A stretch of DNA of 44,340 nucleotides from Hyphomicrobiales bacterium. GTDB taxonomy: Bacteria > Pseudomonadota > Alphaproteobacteria > Rhizobiales > OSC116. Numbering within the stretch: position 1 is the stretch's first letter; each line of letters starts with the position of its first letter. The notes under the pieces were generated by a model. It was not told the origin of the DNA. It was given only the letters and a program-made list of their open reading frames with translations, and did not search any database. Positions 35,621-43,500 of this stretch are shown here, one piece after another. The position numbers were made by a program, and so were the translations under genes. Location: the NCBI GenBank assembly GCA_016744975.1, contig JADGDI010000008.1, positions 1-44,340 on the forward strand, read 5' to 3'.

Positions 35621-35674
35621 TTGCATAATATGAAGTTTATCTTCTATACTGACCTTCCTTAGAATCATTCTAAA
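35621..35674 (+). promoter_or_regulatory. Atm1-type gene promoter with Irr-type iron control element
   Basis: TTGCAT (35621-35626) and TATACT (35645-35650) with 18-base spacing predict a start near 35657. Immediately after it, CTTAGAATCATTCTAAA (35658-35674) matches the published Irr ICE consensus TTTAGAA-N3-TTCTAAA at 13 of 14 fixed positions, with perfect TTAGAA / TTCTAA arms. A repressor bound at +1 would block initiation. Irr is the usual iron-response regulator of Hyphomicrobiales. Confidence 0.7.
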
Positions 35675-35700
35675 AAATTGTATGTATTTTGGAGGCTTGA

Positions 35701-37551
35701 ATGGCTGATAAGTCGAAAGATAATGGAATTGAAGATGCATCTTCACTTTCGACCATTAAAAAATTATGGCCTTATATGTGGCCTGCGGATCGTAAAGACC
35801 TAAAATTACGTGTTGTGCTAGCGATTGTGGCTTTATTGGTTGCAAAAGTATTTTCGACTTTAGTTCCTTTTGCTTATAAAGGGCTAATTGATGCGCTTGG
35901 CACTCCTAGTGATAGTGAACAGATTTTATACCTTAGTTTGTCATTGCCAATTATTTTTGCCATTGCTTATGGATTGGGGCAGATATTTGAAGCGGGCTTT
36001 ATGCAATTGCGCGATATATTATTTGCATCAGTTGGGCAACATGCGGTACGCGGCTTGGCAAAACGTTGCTTTAAACATTTGCATGCATTATCGCTCAGAT
36101 ACCATTTGCAACGCCGCATTGGTGGCCTCTCGCGGGTGATTGAACGCGGTACAAAAGGCATTGAAACCATTGTGCGCTTTACGATGTTGAACACTGCACC
36201 TGCTTTGGTTGAGTTTCTTATTATCGGGTTTGTATTTGTTTGGATGTTTGGGTGGTCTTTTTTTGGCGTAATGGTGGTAACCATTTGGGGGTATATTTAT
36301 TTTACCGTTAAAGCCAGTAATTGGCGCATAGCGATTAGACGCAAGATGAATGACAGTGATACTGAAGCCAATTCAAAGGCCATTGACAGTTTGCTTAACT
36401 TTGAAACGGTCAAATATTTTGGCAATGAGGCGATGGAGTTGGAGCGGTTTGACCGTTCTATGAAGGATTATGAAAGTGCTGCGATTAGGATGTGGACTTC
36501 CTTAGGTTTTTTAAACTTTGGGCAGGCGTTTATATTCTGGGTCGGGATGATTGTGATTAGTGTTATGTCTGTAAATGGGGTTTTAACAGATAGTATGAGT
36601 TTGGGTGATTTCGTGTTGATTAATGTGTTTATGATGCAAATCTACCGACCGCTTAACTTTATTGGATTTGTATATCGAGAAATTCGCCAAGGGCTTACTG
36701 ATATAGAAGTGATGTTTACACTGCTTGATCAAGATGCGGAAATTCAGGATAAGCAGGGTGCGAAACCGCTTGAACTTGACGGTTCGGTGTTAAAATTTGA
36801 TGATATTAAATTTAGCTATGATGCTGAGCGGGAAATTCTTAAAGGCATTAGTTTTGAAGTGCCTGAAGGTAAAACCATTGCGATTGTGGGGCCGTCTGGA
36901 GCGGGAAAATCGACTATATCGCGGTTGATTTACCGATTTTATGATGTGATTGATGGCAGTGTTGAAATTGATGGGCAAGATGTGCGTGATGTGACGCAAA
37001 AATCATTGCGTGCGGCGATTGGCATGGTGCCGCAAGATACGGTCTTATTTAATGATACGATTGCTTATAATATTCGCTATGGTCGGCCAGATGCCAGCGA
37101 TGAGGCGGTTAAAGAGGCGGCGAAACTGGCGCAAATTGCTGATTTTATTGACCAACTACCCCAAGGCTATGATACGTCTGTTGGCGAGCGTGGATTGAAA
37201 TTATCGGGCGGTGAAAAACAAAGGGTGGCTATTGCACGGACTATTTTGAAGAATCCTGCGATATTAATATTAGATGAGGCGACATCGGCACTGGATACGC
37301 AGACTGAGCGTGACATACAATCTGCGCTTGATCATATTGCTAAAAACCGCACCACGTTGGTGATTGCGCATAGGCTTTCGACAGTGATTAATGCCGATGA
37401 AATTATTGTATTGCGGGCTGGAGAAATTGCTGAACGCGGTAACCATAATAGCTTACTTACACTTGATGGGCTTTATGCGCAAATGTGGAACCGCCAACGT
37501 GAGGCGGATGAAGCGGGTGCTAAACTGGCTTTATTGAAGGAGCAGCTTTAA
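35701..37551 (+). CDS. Atm1/HMT-type ABC exporter (fused permease and ATPase)
   Basis: A 616-residue half-transporter of the Atm1/ABCB7 group. The first 330 residues hold six membrane helices with the RHLGGLSR-like loop seen here as YHLQRRIGGLSRVIERGTKGIE and the NFETVKYFGNE loop, both typical of Atm1. The ATPase domain follows with Walker A GPSGAGKST (about 397), signature LSGGEKQ (about 501), and Walker B ILILDEATS (about 521). Atm1 proteins export glutathione-linked sulfur or iron-sulfur precursors, and bacterial ones also export metal-glutathione. The Irr-type site at its promoter supports a link to iron. GGAG precedes the ATG. Confidence 0.94.
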   Translation: MADKSKDNGIEDASSLSTIKKLWPYMWPADRKDLKLRVVLAIVALLVAKVFSTLVPFAYKGLIDALGTPSDSEQILYLSLSLPIIFAIAYGLGQIFEAGFMQLRDILFASVGQHAVRGLAKRCFKHLHALSLRYHLQRRIGGLSRVIERGTKGIETIVRFTMLNTAPALVEFLIIGFVFVWMFGWSFFGVMVVTIWGYIYFTVKASNWRIAIRRKMNDSDTEANSKAIDSLLNFETVKYFGNEAMELERFDRSMKDYESAAIRMWTSLGFLNFGQAFIFWVGMIVISVMSVNGVLTDSMSLGDFVLINVFMMQIYRPLNFIGFVYREIRQGLTDIEVMFTLLDQDAEIQDKQGAKPLELDGSVLKFDDIKFSYDAEREILKGISFEVPEGKTIAIVGPSGAGKSTISRLIYRFYDVIDGSVEIDGQDVRDVTQKSLRAAIGMVPQDTVLFNDTIAYNIRYGRPDASDEAVKEAAKLAQIADFIDQLPQGYDTSVGERGLKLSGGEKQRVAIARTILKNPAILILDEATSALDTQTERDIQSALDHIAKNRTTLVIAHRLSTVINADEIIVLRAGEIAERGNHNSLLTLDGLYAQMWNRQREADEAGAKLALLKEQL

Positions 37552-37688
37552 ACAGATATAAAGCTGATGAATTATTATAGTTGATTGGTAATATTGGGTT
37601 TATGATTTTAATAAAAAAGATAGATGTTCAGTTTTCGGTAGCGTAGAATTTTATCATATAATAATTTTATGATTTTATGGTGGGTGAT

Positions 37689-38726
37689 ATGCTTAATAAA
37701 TTATCTTTTGATGAAAAATATGCGGCTATTGGGCAGAAGACATCGCTTTATGAAGGCGTGTTTGTTACTTGTGTGACCAGTACAGGGATTTTTTGCAGGC
37801 CGTCTTGCCGGGCTAAAAAACCGCTGGCTAAGAATGTAGTATTTTATGATACTGTTCAAGAAGCCATTCAAACTGGGTTTAGGCCATGTAAGGTTTGTAA
37901 ACCGATGGAAATGGAGGGCGAGGCGCCTGGCTATGTCAAAAATATTATAAAAGAGTTGCAGCAAGACCCATATTTGAGAATCAAGGATTGGGATTTGCGC
38001 GAGCGGGGGATTGAGCCTAGTCAAATTAGGCGGTGGTTTAAGAAAAATCACAATATGACATTTCATAGTTATCAGCGGATGATGCGGATTAACCAAGCCT
38101 ATAACCAAATTAAGGGGGGCAATAGTGTGACTAACACTGCATTTGGACTGGGATATGACAGCTTAAGTGGGTTTAATGACGGGTATAAAAGCATATTTGG
38201 CAAAGCGCCTAAGGCAATTGAACATCAAAATGTGATTAACATCATTCGATTTACAACTCCATTGGGGGCGATGTTTGCTTGTGCTACCGATAAGGGCCTA
38301 TGCTTGCTGGAATTTACTGACCGGCCGATGTTGGAGACTGAATTTAAAGATTTATGTAAGCGGTTAAAGGCGGTGATTTTGCCGGGAAAGAATGTGTTTT
38401 TGGATGCGGCTCAGCTTCAGATTTTGGAATATTTTGCAGGAAAACGGACAGGGTTTGATTTGCCGCTAGATACGCCGGGTACTGCATTTCAGAATATTGT
38501 ATGGGCGGCTTTGCAAAATATTCCCTATGGCCAGACGCGATCCTATAAACAACAGGCGATAATGATTGAAAAACCAACGGCAGTTCGTGCGGTGGCTTCG
38601 GCCAATGGGATGAATAGGATAGCGATTATTATTCCCTGCCATCGGGTGATTGGAGTTGATGGCAGTTTAACGGGATATGGCGGTGGGTTGGTACGCAAAC
38701 AATATCTGTTGGATTTAGAAGGCTAA
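37689..38726 (+). CDS. ada: Ada: methylphosphotriester/O6-alkylguanine-DNA methyltransferase and regulator
   Basis: A protein of about 345 residues with the complete Ada layout. The N-terminal zinc domain has the four cysteines in FCRPSC and CKVC, the first of which takes the methyl from phosphotriesters. An AraC-type HTH follows (about 80-175: IKDWDLRERGIEPSQIRRWF and NTAFGLGYDSLSGFNDGYK). The C-terminal O6-methylguanine transferase has the acceptor cysteine in IIIPCHRVIG and ends GLVRKQYLLDLE. The ATG at 37689 has GGTGGG upstream, unlike that at 37677. It repairs alkylated DNA and activates the adaptive response. No Ada box was recognised upstream; it ends at a shared terminator with carD. 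Confidence 0.95.
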   Translation: MLNKLSFDEKYAAIGQKTSLYEGVFVTCVTSTGIFCRPSCRAKKPLAKNVVFYDTVQEAIQTGFRPCKVCKPMEMEGEAPGYVKNIIKELQQDPYLRIKDWDLRERGIEPSQIRRWFKKNHNMTFHSYQRMMRINQAYNQIKGGNSVTNTAFGLGYDSLSGFNDGYKSIFGKAPKAIEHQNVINIIRFTTPLGAMFACATDKGLCLLEFTDRPMLETEFKDLCKRLKAVILPGKNVFLDAAQLQILEYFAGKRTGFDLPLDTPGTAFQNIVWAALQNIPYGQTRSYKQQAIMIEKPTAVRAVASANGMNRIAIIIPCHRVIGVDGSLTGYGGGLVRKQYLLDLEG

Positions 38727-38759
38727 AATTGAATTTAGAAGTTAGGGTTATCAGAAATA

Positions 38760-38793
38760 AAAAACCCGCATCAATTTAATGATGCGGGTTTTT
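38760..38793. terminator. Bidirectional intrinsic terminator between ada and carD
   Basis: Nine-base stem CCCGCATCA / TGATGCGGG with a six-base loop, flanked by five A on the left and five T on the right. It serves both convergent genes and lies 33 bases after ada and 20 after carD. Confidence 0.95.
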
Positions 38794-38813
38794 AATATTT
38801 TAAACGTAAAGGT

Positions 38814-39386
38814 TTATGCAACTGCGCTATCATCGGCAGCGGCTTCGGCTGCATCCAATTTCTTTTGACGCGATGCAACGCCGGTGTTTAATTGCTCAAG
38901 CACCAATGCGATGGCCGCCGCATCTTCGATCTGTTTGATCGCGCCAACTTCTAGCGATAGGCGCTCTAATGCAGCTTCATATAATTGACGTTCAGAATAG
39001 CTTTGCTCTGGTTGAGACTCGCTACGATAAAGGTCACGAACCACCTCGGCAACCAATAAAATTTCACCACTGTTGATCTTGGCTTCATATTCTTGTGCGC
39101 GGCGCGACCACATGGTGCGTTTTACCCTTGGGCGGCCAGTTAAGGTTTTGAGTGATTTTTTTAGGAAGCCTTCATTGGATAATTCACGCATGCCAACAGA
39201 ATTTGCTTTTGCTACAGGAACGCGCAATGTCATTTTTTCTTTTTCAAATTTTATGACATAAAGTTGCAATTCTAGGCCAGCAATTTCTTCAGTTTCTATT
39301 GCGGTAACCTCGCCTACGCCATGGGTAGGATATACGATAAGTTGATCTATTTTAAAGCTTAGTTTATTGATAGCTTTAGCGGCCAT
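38814..39386 (-). CDS. carD: CarD-family transcriptional regulator
   Basis: A protein of about 190 residues. The N-terminal RNA-polymerase-interacting (Tudor-like) domain is about residues 9-65: FKIDQLIVYPTHGVGEVTAIE and LQLYVIKFEKEKMTLRVPV. The C-terminal helical DNA-binding domain follows (about 75-165, with RRAQEYEAKINSGEILLVAEVVRDLYR), then an Ala-rich tail. CarD stabilises open promoter complexes, especially at rRNA promoters. The frame opens at 39425, but AAAGG eight bases before the ATG at 39386 (MAAKAINK) favours that start. A consensus promoter (39474-39502) lies about 90 bases upstream. Confidence 0.94.
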   Translation of the reverse strand: MAAKAINKLSFKIDQLIVYPTHGVGEVTAIETEEIAGLELQLYVIKFEKEKMTLRVPVAKANSVGMRELSNEGFLKKSLKTLTGRPRVKRTMWSRRAQEYEAKINSGEILLVAEVVRDLYRSESQPEQSYSERQLYEAALERLSLEVGAIKQIEDAAAIALVLEQLNTGVASRQKKLDAAEAAADDSAVA

Positions 39387-39473
39387 ATTCATTACCTTTC
39401 GCATGGTCTTGTTACTCAAAACCAAATTATAAGCCCATATGTTTAAGGCTAATTACTCTCTGCTATTCCGATT

Positions 39474-39502
39474 TAAATATTTAGATTTAATACAGTTGTC
39501 AA
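39474..39502 (-). promoter_or_regulatory. Predicted carD promoter
   Basis: Perfect -35 TTGACA (39497-39502) and TATTTA (39474-39479) with 17 bases between on the minus strand. The leader to the carD start would be about 80 bases. Confidence 0.55.
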
Positions 39503-39844
39503 AAGGCAGTTAAGATCAAATTTCGAGAAATATTTTCCCAAGAAAAGACCAAACCTGTTCTGGTGCTATATATTAAAATGTCAAATAAGAGTCTCTACAA
39601 TCTTTAGAATCGGGTTGGATATAGTGTCATCTTGCAACTTAAATTGATTTGATGGATTATACCATTAATGCAGCTTGTTGAGATATATAGCATATTTATT
39701 AACAAAATGCAAAATTATCTATCGCTTGGCCTATGTTGGCGATGCGGAAAGGCTATATTTGGAGAAATATAGAAATCTTTTAAAATTATTAGTTACTTGT
39801 TTTATAAGGTATAACCTTAATTTATTATTGATTAACTATGCCTA

Positions 39845-39859
39845 TTAACCATTGCTTAA
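39845..39859. promoter_or_regulatory. CtrA-type box in the carD/SLC13 gap
   Basis: TTAACCATTGCTTAA fits TTAA-N7-TTAA. Several near misses with six- or nine-base spacing flank it (39831-39875), so the area is rich in TTAA half-sites. It is about 50 bases before the predicted SLC13 -35. Confidence 0.3.
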
Positions 39860-39907
39860 GAAAGATTAATGACACTTAATCATAAGCGTTTATGTTAACC
39901 TTTTGAG

Positions 39908-39935
39908 TTGAAATTGCTCTCATATGCTTTAATAG
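39908..39935 (+). promoter_or_regulatory. Predicted SLC13 gene promoter
   Basis: TTGAAA (39908-39913) and TAATAG (39930-39935) with 16 bases between. The start site would fall near 39942, at the first tandem repeat, so the repeats make up the whole 5' UTR. Confidence 0.4.
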
Positions 39936-39938
39936 TAT

Positions 39939-40008
39939 TTGAGTTAATGACAATGGCTTGAGTTAATGACAATGGCTTGAATTTATGAAAATGGGCTTGA
40001 ATTTATGA
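39939..40008 (+). repeat. Tandem repeat leader with micro-ORFs before the SLC13 gene
   Basis: Two exact 19-base copies of TTGAGTTAATGACAATGGC (39939-39957, 39958-39976) are followed by a variant copy, TTGAATTTATGAAAATGGGC (39977-39996). A fourth partial unit, TTGAATTTATGAA, starts at 39997 and contains the gene's ATG at 40005. Units 1 and 2 each encode M-T-M-A-stop, and unit 3 encodes M-K-M-G-L-N-L-stop (39985-40008), whose TGA overlaps the gene start as ATGA. No good Shine-Dalgarno sequence precedes 40005. Confidence 0.85.
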
Positions 40009-41783
40009 ATTTTGATCAATCTCTGGTATTTGGGCTGCTTGGCTTTGTATTTGTTATGTTGATATGGGGTAAGCTGCGTTATGACTTGGTGGCTTTTAGC
40101 GCTTTGGTGATTGCGCTAATTGTTGGGATTGTGCCTGTCGAGCAAGCGTTTTCAGGCTTTGGACACCCTGCAACGGTGATTATTGCATTGGTTTTGATTG
40201 TTTCTAAAGGCTTGCAAAAGAGCGGTGCTATTGAGTTGCTTGCACAAATGCTGATTAAATCTGGGCGTTCACTTTCCAACCATATTGGGGTAATGGCGGG
40301 GTTAGTTGCATCCTTAAGCGCAGTGATGAATAATGTGGGTGCATTGGCATTGCTGATGCCCGTTGATTTGGACGCTGCCAAAAAGGCCAAGCGCAGCCCT
40401 GCATTAACCTTAATGCCTTTATCTTTTGCTTCTATATTGGGCGGGATGATTACTTTAATTGGTACGCCACCGAATATTATTATTGCGTCATTTCGGGAGA
40501 AATCGCAAGGTGAAGCTTTCTCGATGTTTGACTTTGCGCCTGTTGGTCTGGTTGTAGCGGTGATTGGTGTGGCATTTATTAGTTTTATTGGATGGCGGTT
40601 AATTCCCAAATCGTCAACCAGTCATAATATTACTGAAGATTTAATGGCTTCGGCTGACTTTGTTGTGGAACTGCGGGTTGCAAAAAATAGCAAAGTAATC
40701 GGTAAAAAAATTAGTGAATTGGATGAAGATTGTGAAGAATATGACGTGTCTATCATCGGATTGGTTCGTGGTGGAAGGCGAAAAGCTGGCCGAGCTAGAC
40801 GAGAAGTGATTGAAGATGGCGATATTTTAATATTGCAAGCATCGGCTGATGCGATTGATAAGTTTTTAGGGTTTCTAAATTTAGAATATGTTGGGTCAGA
40901 GCAGCATGGTAAAGGGTTGAGCGGTGTTGACCTTACGTTAAGCGAAGTGGTTGTGACGGATAGTGCGCGGATTGTTGGGCGTAGCGCCTATGATTTACGC
41001 CTTTTAGCGCGAAAGGGTGTGACTTTGCTTGGGGTTTCGCGTCAAGGCAAGCAGATTAAACAAAGGGTTCGCAAGGTAACGTTAGAGGCGGGTGACATAT
41101 TATTGTTGCTTGGCCCATCCCATTCATTGGAAGACAGTATTACTTGGCTTGAATGCCTGCCTTTGGCCAAGCGCGGCCTTTCGGTTATTCAGCGGGATAA
41201 AGCCATTTGGGCGGCGGGTATTTTTGCCACGGGCATTCTGCTGGCTAGTTTTGGTTTACTATATTTGGCGGTAGCTTTAGCGGCGGTGGTTATTTTTTAT
41301 ATTTTACTTAAGATTGTACCAGCGCGGGATGTTTATGTATCTATTGAATGGCCAGTGATTGTTTTATTAGGCTCGCTTATACCGATTGGCGCGGCGCTTG
41401 AGGCCTCTGGTGGGACGCAATTGCTTGCCAATGGCATTGTTAACTTAGCCGCAGGATCGCCCCCATGGGTGTTATTGACTTTATTGATGCTGGTGACTAT
41501 GACGTTATCAGATGTGCTTAATAATACGGCAACGGCAGTGATTGCAGCGCCGATTGCGGTTAATATTGCCAATAGTTTACAGGTTAATGTTGACCCATTT
41601 TTAATGGTGGTTGCGGTGGCGGCATCATGCGCGTTTTTAACCCCCATTGGCCACAAGAATAACACCTTGATTATGGGCCCCGGTGGTTATAAATTTAGTG
41701 ATTATTGGCGGATGGGTTTGCCGCTTGAGATATTGGTTGTGGTGGTTTCTATCCCCGCCATTATGTTTTTTTGGCCACTTTAG
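40005..41783 (+). CDS. SLC13-family (DASS) permease with two RCK_C domains
   Basis: A 592-residue inner-membrane transporter. Two blocks of helices (about 5-195 and 400-590) are separated by two TrkA-C/RCK_C domains (about 217-297 and 307-386), each with the GDILIL or GDILLL strand. Substrate-site motifs of the divalent anion:sodium symporter superfamily are visible: SAVMNNVGALALLMPV, SILGGMITLIGTPPNIII in the first half, and SDVLNNTATAVIAAPIA and TPIGHKNNTLIMGPGGY in the second. Family members move sulfate, dicarboxylates or other anions. The cytoplasmic RCK pair suggests ligand gating. Its start codon lies in a tandem repeat with weak ribosome binding sequence. Confidence 0.92.
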   Translation: MNFDQSLVFGLLGFVFVMLIWGKLRYDLVAFSALVIALIVGIVPVEQAFSGFGHPATVIIALVLIVSKGLQKSGAIELLAQMLIKSGRSLSNHIGVMAGLVASLSAVMNNVGALALLMPVDLDAAKKAKRSPALTLMPLSFASILGGMITLIGTPPNIIIASFREKSQGEAFSMFDFAPVGLVVAVIGVAFISFIGWRLIPKSSTSHNITEDLMASADFVVELRVAKNSKVIGKKISELDEDCEEYDVSIIGLVRGGRRKAGRARREVIEDGDILILQASADAIDKFLGFLNLEYVGSEQHGKGLSGVDLTLSEVVVTDSARIVGRSAYDLRLLARKGVTLLGVSRQGKQIKQRVRKVTLEAGDILLLLGPSHSLEDSITWLECLPLAKRGLSVIQRDKAIWAAGIFATGILLASFGLLYLAVALAAVVIFYILLKIVPARDVYVSIEWPVIVLLGSLIPIGAALEASGGTQLLANGIVNLAAGSPPWVLLTLLMLVTMTLSDVLNNTATAVIAAPIAVNIANSLQVNVDPFLMVVAVAASCAFLTPIGHKNNTLIMGPGGYKFSDYWRMGLPLEILVVVVSIPAIMFFWPL

Positions 41784-41909
41784 ACATGACGATATTTTGA
41801 CTTGTCATCGACTTGTTAACTTTTTATTCATAATTTGATAAAGAGTCGACTTTTTGGATGAAATGGTTTATTTCAGGCAGTGAGTAAAAGTCTGAATTGG
41901 TGGTTTTAT

Positions 41910-43037
41910 ATGCGTTTTAGTAAGTTGTCTATTGTAGCATTTGCGAGTTTATTGTTAGCAGCCTGCGCGATTGTACCTGGCGGTGATGTTTATATATCAG
42001 AGCAAGACCAAAAAGTTAATGCGCAGTCGCCATCGATTAGTGTTGAACAGATTGAATTTGTAAAACTAACCTCTGAAAATACCAAGCGTAAAACGGTTAA
42101 GTTGCGAAAACCATATAGAAATTTTAAACTAGAAGCTAGAGTTGACAAATATTCCTACCGTGTTGGCGCTGGTGATGTGCTAAAGGTATCGGTTTGGGAA
42201 CATCCTGAATTGTTAAATTTAGGCACTAGTGAGACGGTTATTCCAGTTGTTGGGTTTCAGGTTGATAGTAGGGGTAAGATATTTTACCCGCATGTTGGGG
42301 TTTACCATGTTGGCGGAAGAACCGTATTTGCTATTCGCGAAGGGTTGCGTGAGGCGCTGAGTCAATTTGTTAAAAACCCGCAACTTGATGTAACGGTGAT
42401 AAAATATGTTGCTAATAAAATTTATATGACTGGGCAATTGGCAAAACCAATTCCGATTGTTATGCAGGGCCAAGCAATTACGTTGCTTGATGCCATAAAT
42501 TCTGCAGGCGGTGTTTCTTCAAAAGCAGATTTAAATGATATTGTGGTGATTAGAAAAGGTAAGCGCCGCCATATTGACCTTTATGCGATGCTGCATTATG
42601 GCGATATGCGCCAGAATATATTATTACAAAGTGGCGATCAGATACATGTTGGCGCTACTAAACCCAAATATGCCCATATTATGGGGCAGGTGGTAACGCC
42701 AAGCACTATTAGCATAAGCCCAGAAGGGGTTAGCTTGGCCGACGGGCTAGCCAGTTCGCGCGGTATTAATGAATTAACAGCGGATGCGAAAGCCATTTAT
42801 ATTATTCGTGAGAGTAAAATTAAAGGCAAAGTGGCGAAAGTTTATATGCTAGATTTAAGCAATATGGCGGCGATGGTTCTGGCGGCTAAGTTTGACTTAA
42901 AGGCTGAGGATGTTGTGTATATTGCTAAGTCGCCAATTGTTAAATGGAACCAATTATTATCGGTAATACGCCCAACAATGAGTTTGGTGGATGCAGTATC
43001 GACCACTAGAAATAGTGTTAACAATATATTGAAATGA
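41910..43037 (+). CDS. wza: Wza-type outer-membrane polysaccharide export lipoprotein
   Basis: A protein of about 375 residues with a lipoprotein signal peptide (lipobox LLAAC, Cys19). A polysaccharide export (PES) domain follows (about 75-165: YRVGAGDVLKVSVWEHPEL and VDSRGKIFYPHVGVYHVGGRT), then two SLBB-like modules (NKIYMTGQLAKPIPIVMQGQAITLLDAINSAGGV, and KYAHIMGQVVTPSTISI). It would form the outer-membrane channel for capsule or exopolysaccharide. The frame can start at a GTG at 41880, but GGTGG six bases before the ATG at 41910, and a normal signal peptide from there, decide the start. It is first of a wza-wzb-wzc-like operon. Confidence 0.93.
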   Translation: MRFSKLSIVAFASLLLAACAIVPGGDVYISEQDQKVNAQSPSISVEQIEFVKLTSENTKRKTVKLRKPYRNFKLEARVDKYSYRVGAGDVLKVSVWEHPELLNLGTSETVIPVVGFQVDSRGKIFYPHVGVYHVGGRTVFAIREGLREALSQFVKNPQLDVTVIKYVANKIYMTGQLAKPIPIVMQGQAITLLDAINSAGGVSSKADLNDIVVIRKGKRRHIDLYAMLHYGDMRQNILLQSGDQIHVGATKPKYAHIMGQVVTPSTISISPEGVSLADGLASSRGINELTADAKAIYIIRESKIKGKVAKVYMLDLSNMAAMVLAAKFDLKAEDVVYIAKSPIVKWNQLLSVIRPTMSLVDAVSTTRNSVNNILK

Positions 43038-43053
43038 GTTAAATAGAGGTTGG

Positions 43054-43500
43054 ATGGTAAAAAATATTCTCGTGCTATGTATGGCAAATACGTGCAGAAG
43101 CCCGATTGCCGAAAGTTTGCTGCAGCGATATTTACCAAGCTATAATGTTACATCTGCTGGCATTATGGCTCAAGAAGGGGCTGCGATTAGTGAATATTCC
43201 ACCATTTTGCTGAAAGAATTTGGAATTGATGCAAGCTTACATGTTTCTAAACAAGTTACCAAAGAATTATGCGATGAAAATGACCTTATTTTGGTGATGG
43301 AACAGCAACATATTGCTAAGCTTATCAAAATCAACTCAAATATTCAGAGTAAAATAATTCTAATTGGAAAATACCAAAATGATGTTGAGGTCTTAGACCC
43401 GTTTAAAAAAGGTATGAATTCATATGAATATGTGTTTAAACAGCTTAATATTGCGTGTAATGCGTGGGCAAAAAACCTAGATGAATGCTTGGAAAATTAA
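43054..43500 (+). CDS. wzb: Low-molecular-weight protein tyrosine phosphatase (Wzb type)
   Basis: A 148-residue LMW-PTP. The catalytic loop is Cys9-MANTC-Arg15-Ser16 in VLCMANTCRSPIAE, with Ala where most members have Gly. The general-acid Asp is in VLDPFKKGMNSYEYVFKQL. In Wza-Wzb-Wzc systems it removes phosphates from the tyrosine-rich tail of the Wzc kinase, which cycles during polymer export. It lies 16 bases after the export lipoprotein gene and directly abuts the Wzc-like gene (stop TAA, then ATG), so all three are translated as one unit. Confidence 0.94.
   Translation: MVKNILVLCMANTCRSPIAESLLQRYLPSYNVTSAGIMAQEGAAISEYSTILLKEFGIDASLHVSKQVTKELCDENDLILVMEQQHIAKLIKINSNIQSKIILIGKYQNDVEVLDPFKKGMNSYEYVFKQLNIACNAWAKNLDECLEN

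Larger units (their letters stand above)
35385..35700. other. Divergent regulatory region between uspA-type gene and Atm1-type gene
   Basis: 316 AT-rich bases without a credible gene. Near the left side is a double CtrA-type box (35438-35463), and near the right side a promoter followed by an iron control element (35621-35674). A minus-strand frame across 35531-35746 has low-complexity composition and overlaps the promoter, so I do not call it. Confidence 0.6.
39387..40004. other. 618-base divergent gap between carD and the SLC13 gene
   Basis: The longest gene-free stretch here. It holds the carD promoter (39474-39502), a CtrA-type box (39845-39859), a predicted SLC13 promoter (39908-39935) and the tandem repeat leader (39939-40008). 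From about 39540 to 39840 I see only AT-rich sequence with no reading frame of credible composition, no strong hairpin and no RNA gene I can name. A small RNA there cannot be excluded. Confidence 0.55.

Noticed and set aside
35531-35746. Minus-strand 71-codon frame across the Atm1 promoter
   Set aside because: Low-complexity composition, overlaps the predicted promoter, iron element and the start of a certain gene, and has no ribosome site.
41880-41909. GTG start ten codons upstream for the Wza-type gene
   Set aside because: It would place extra residues before a normal lipoprotein signal peptide, whereas the ATG at 41910 has GGTGG at good spacing.
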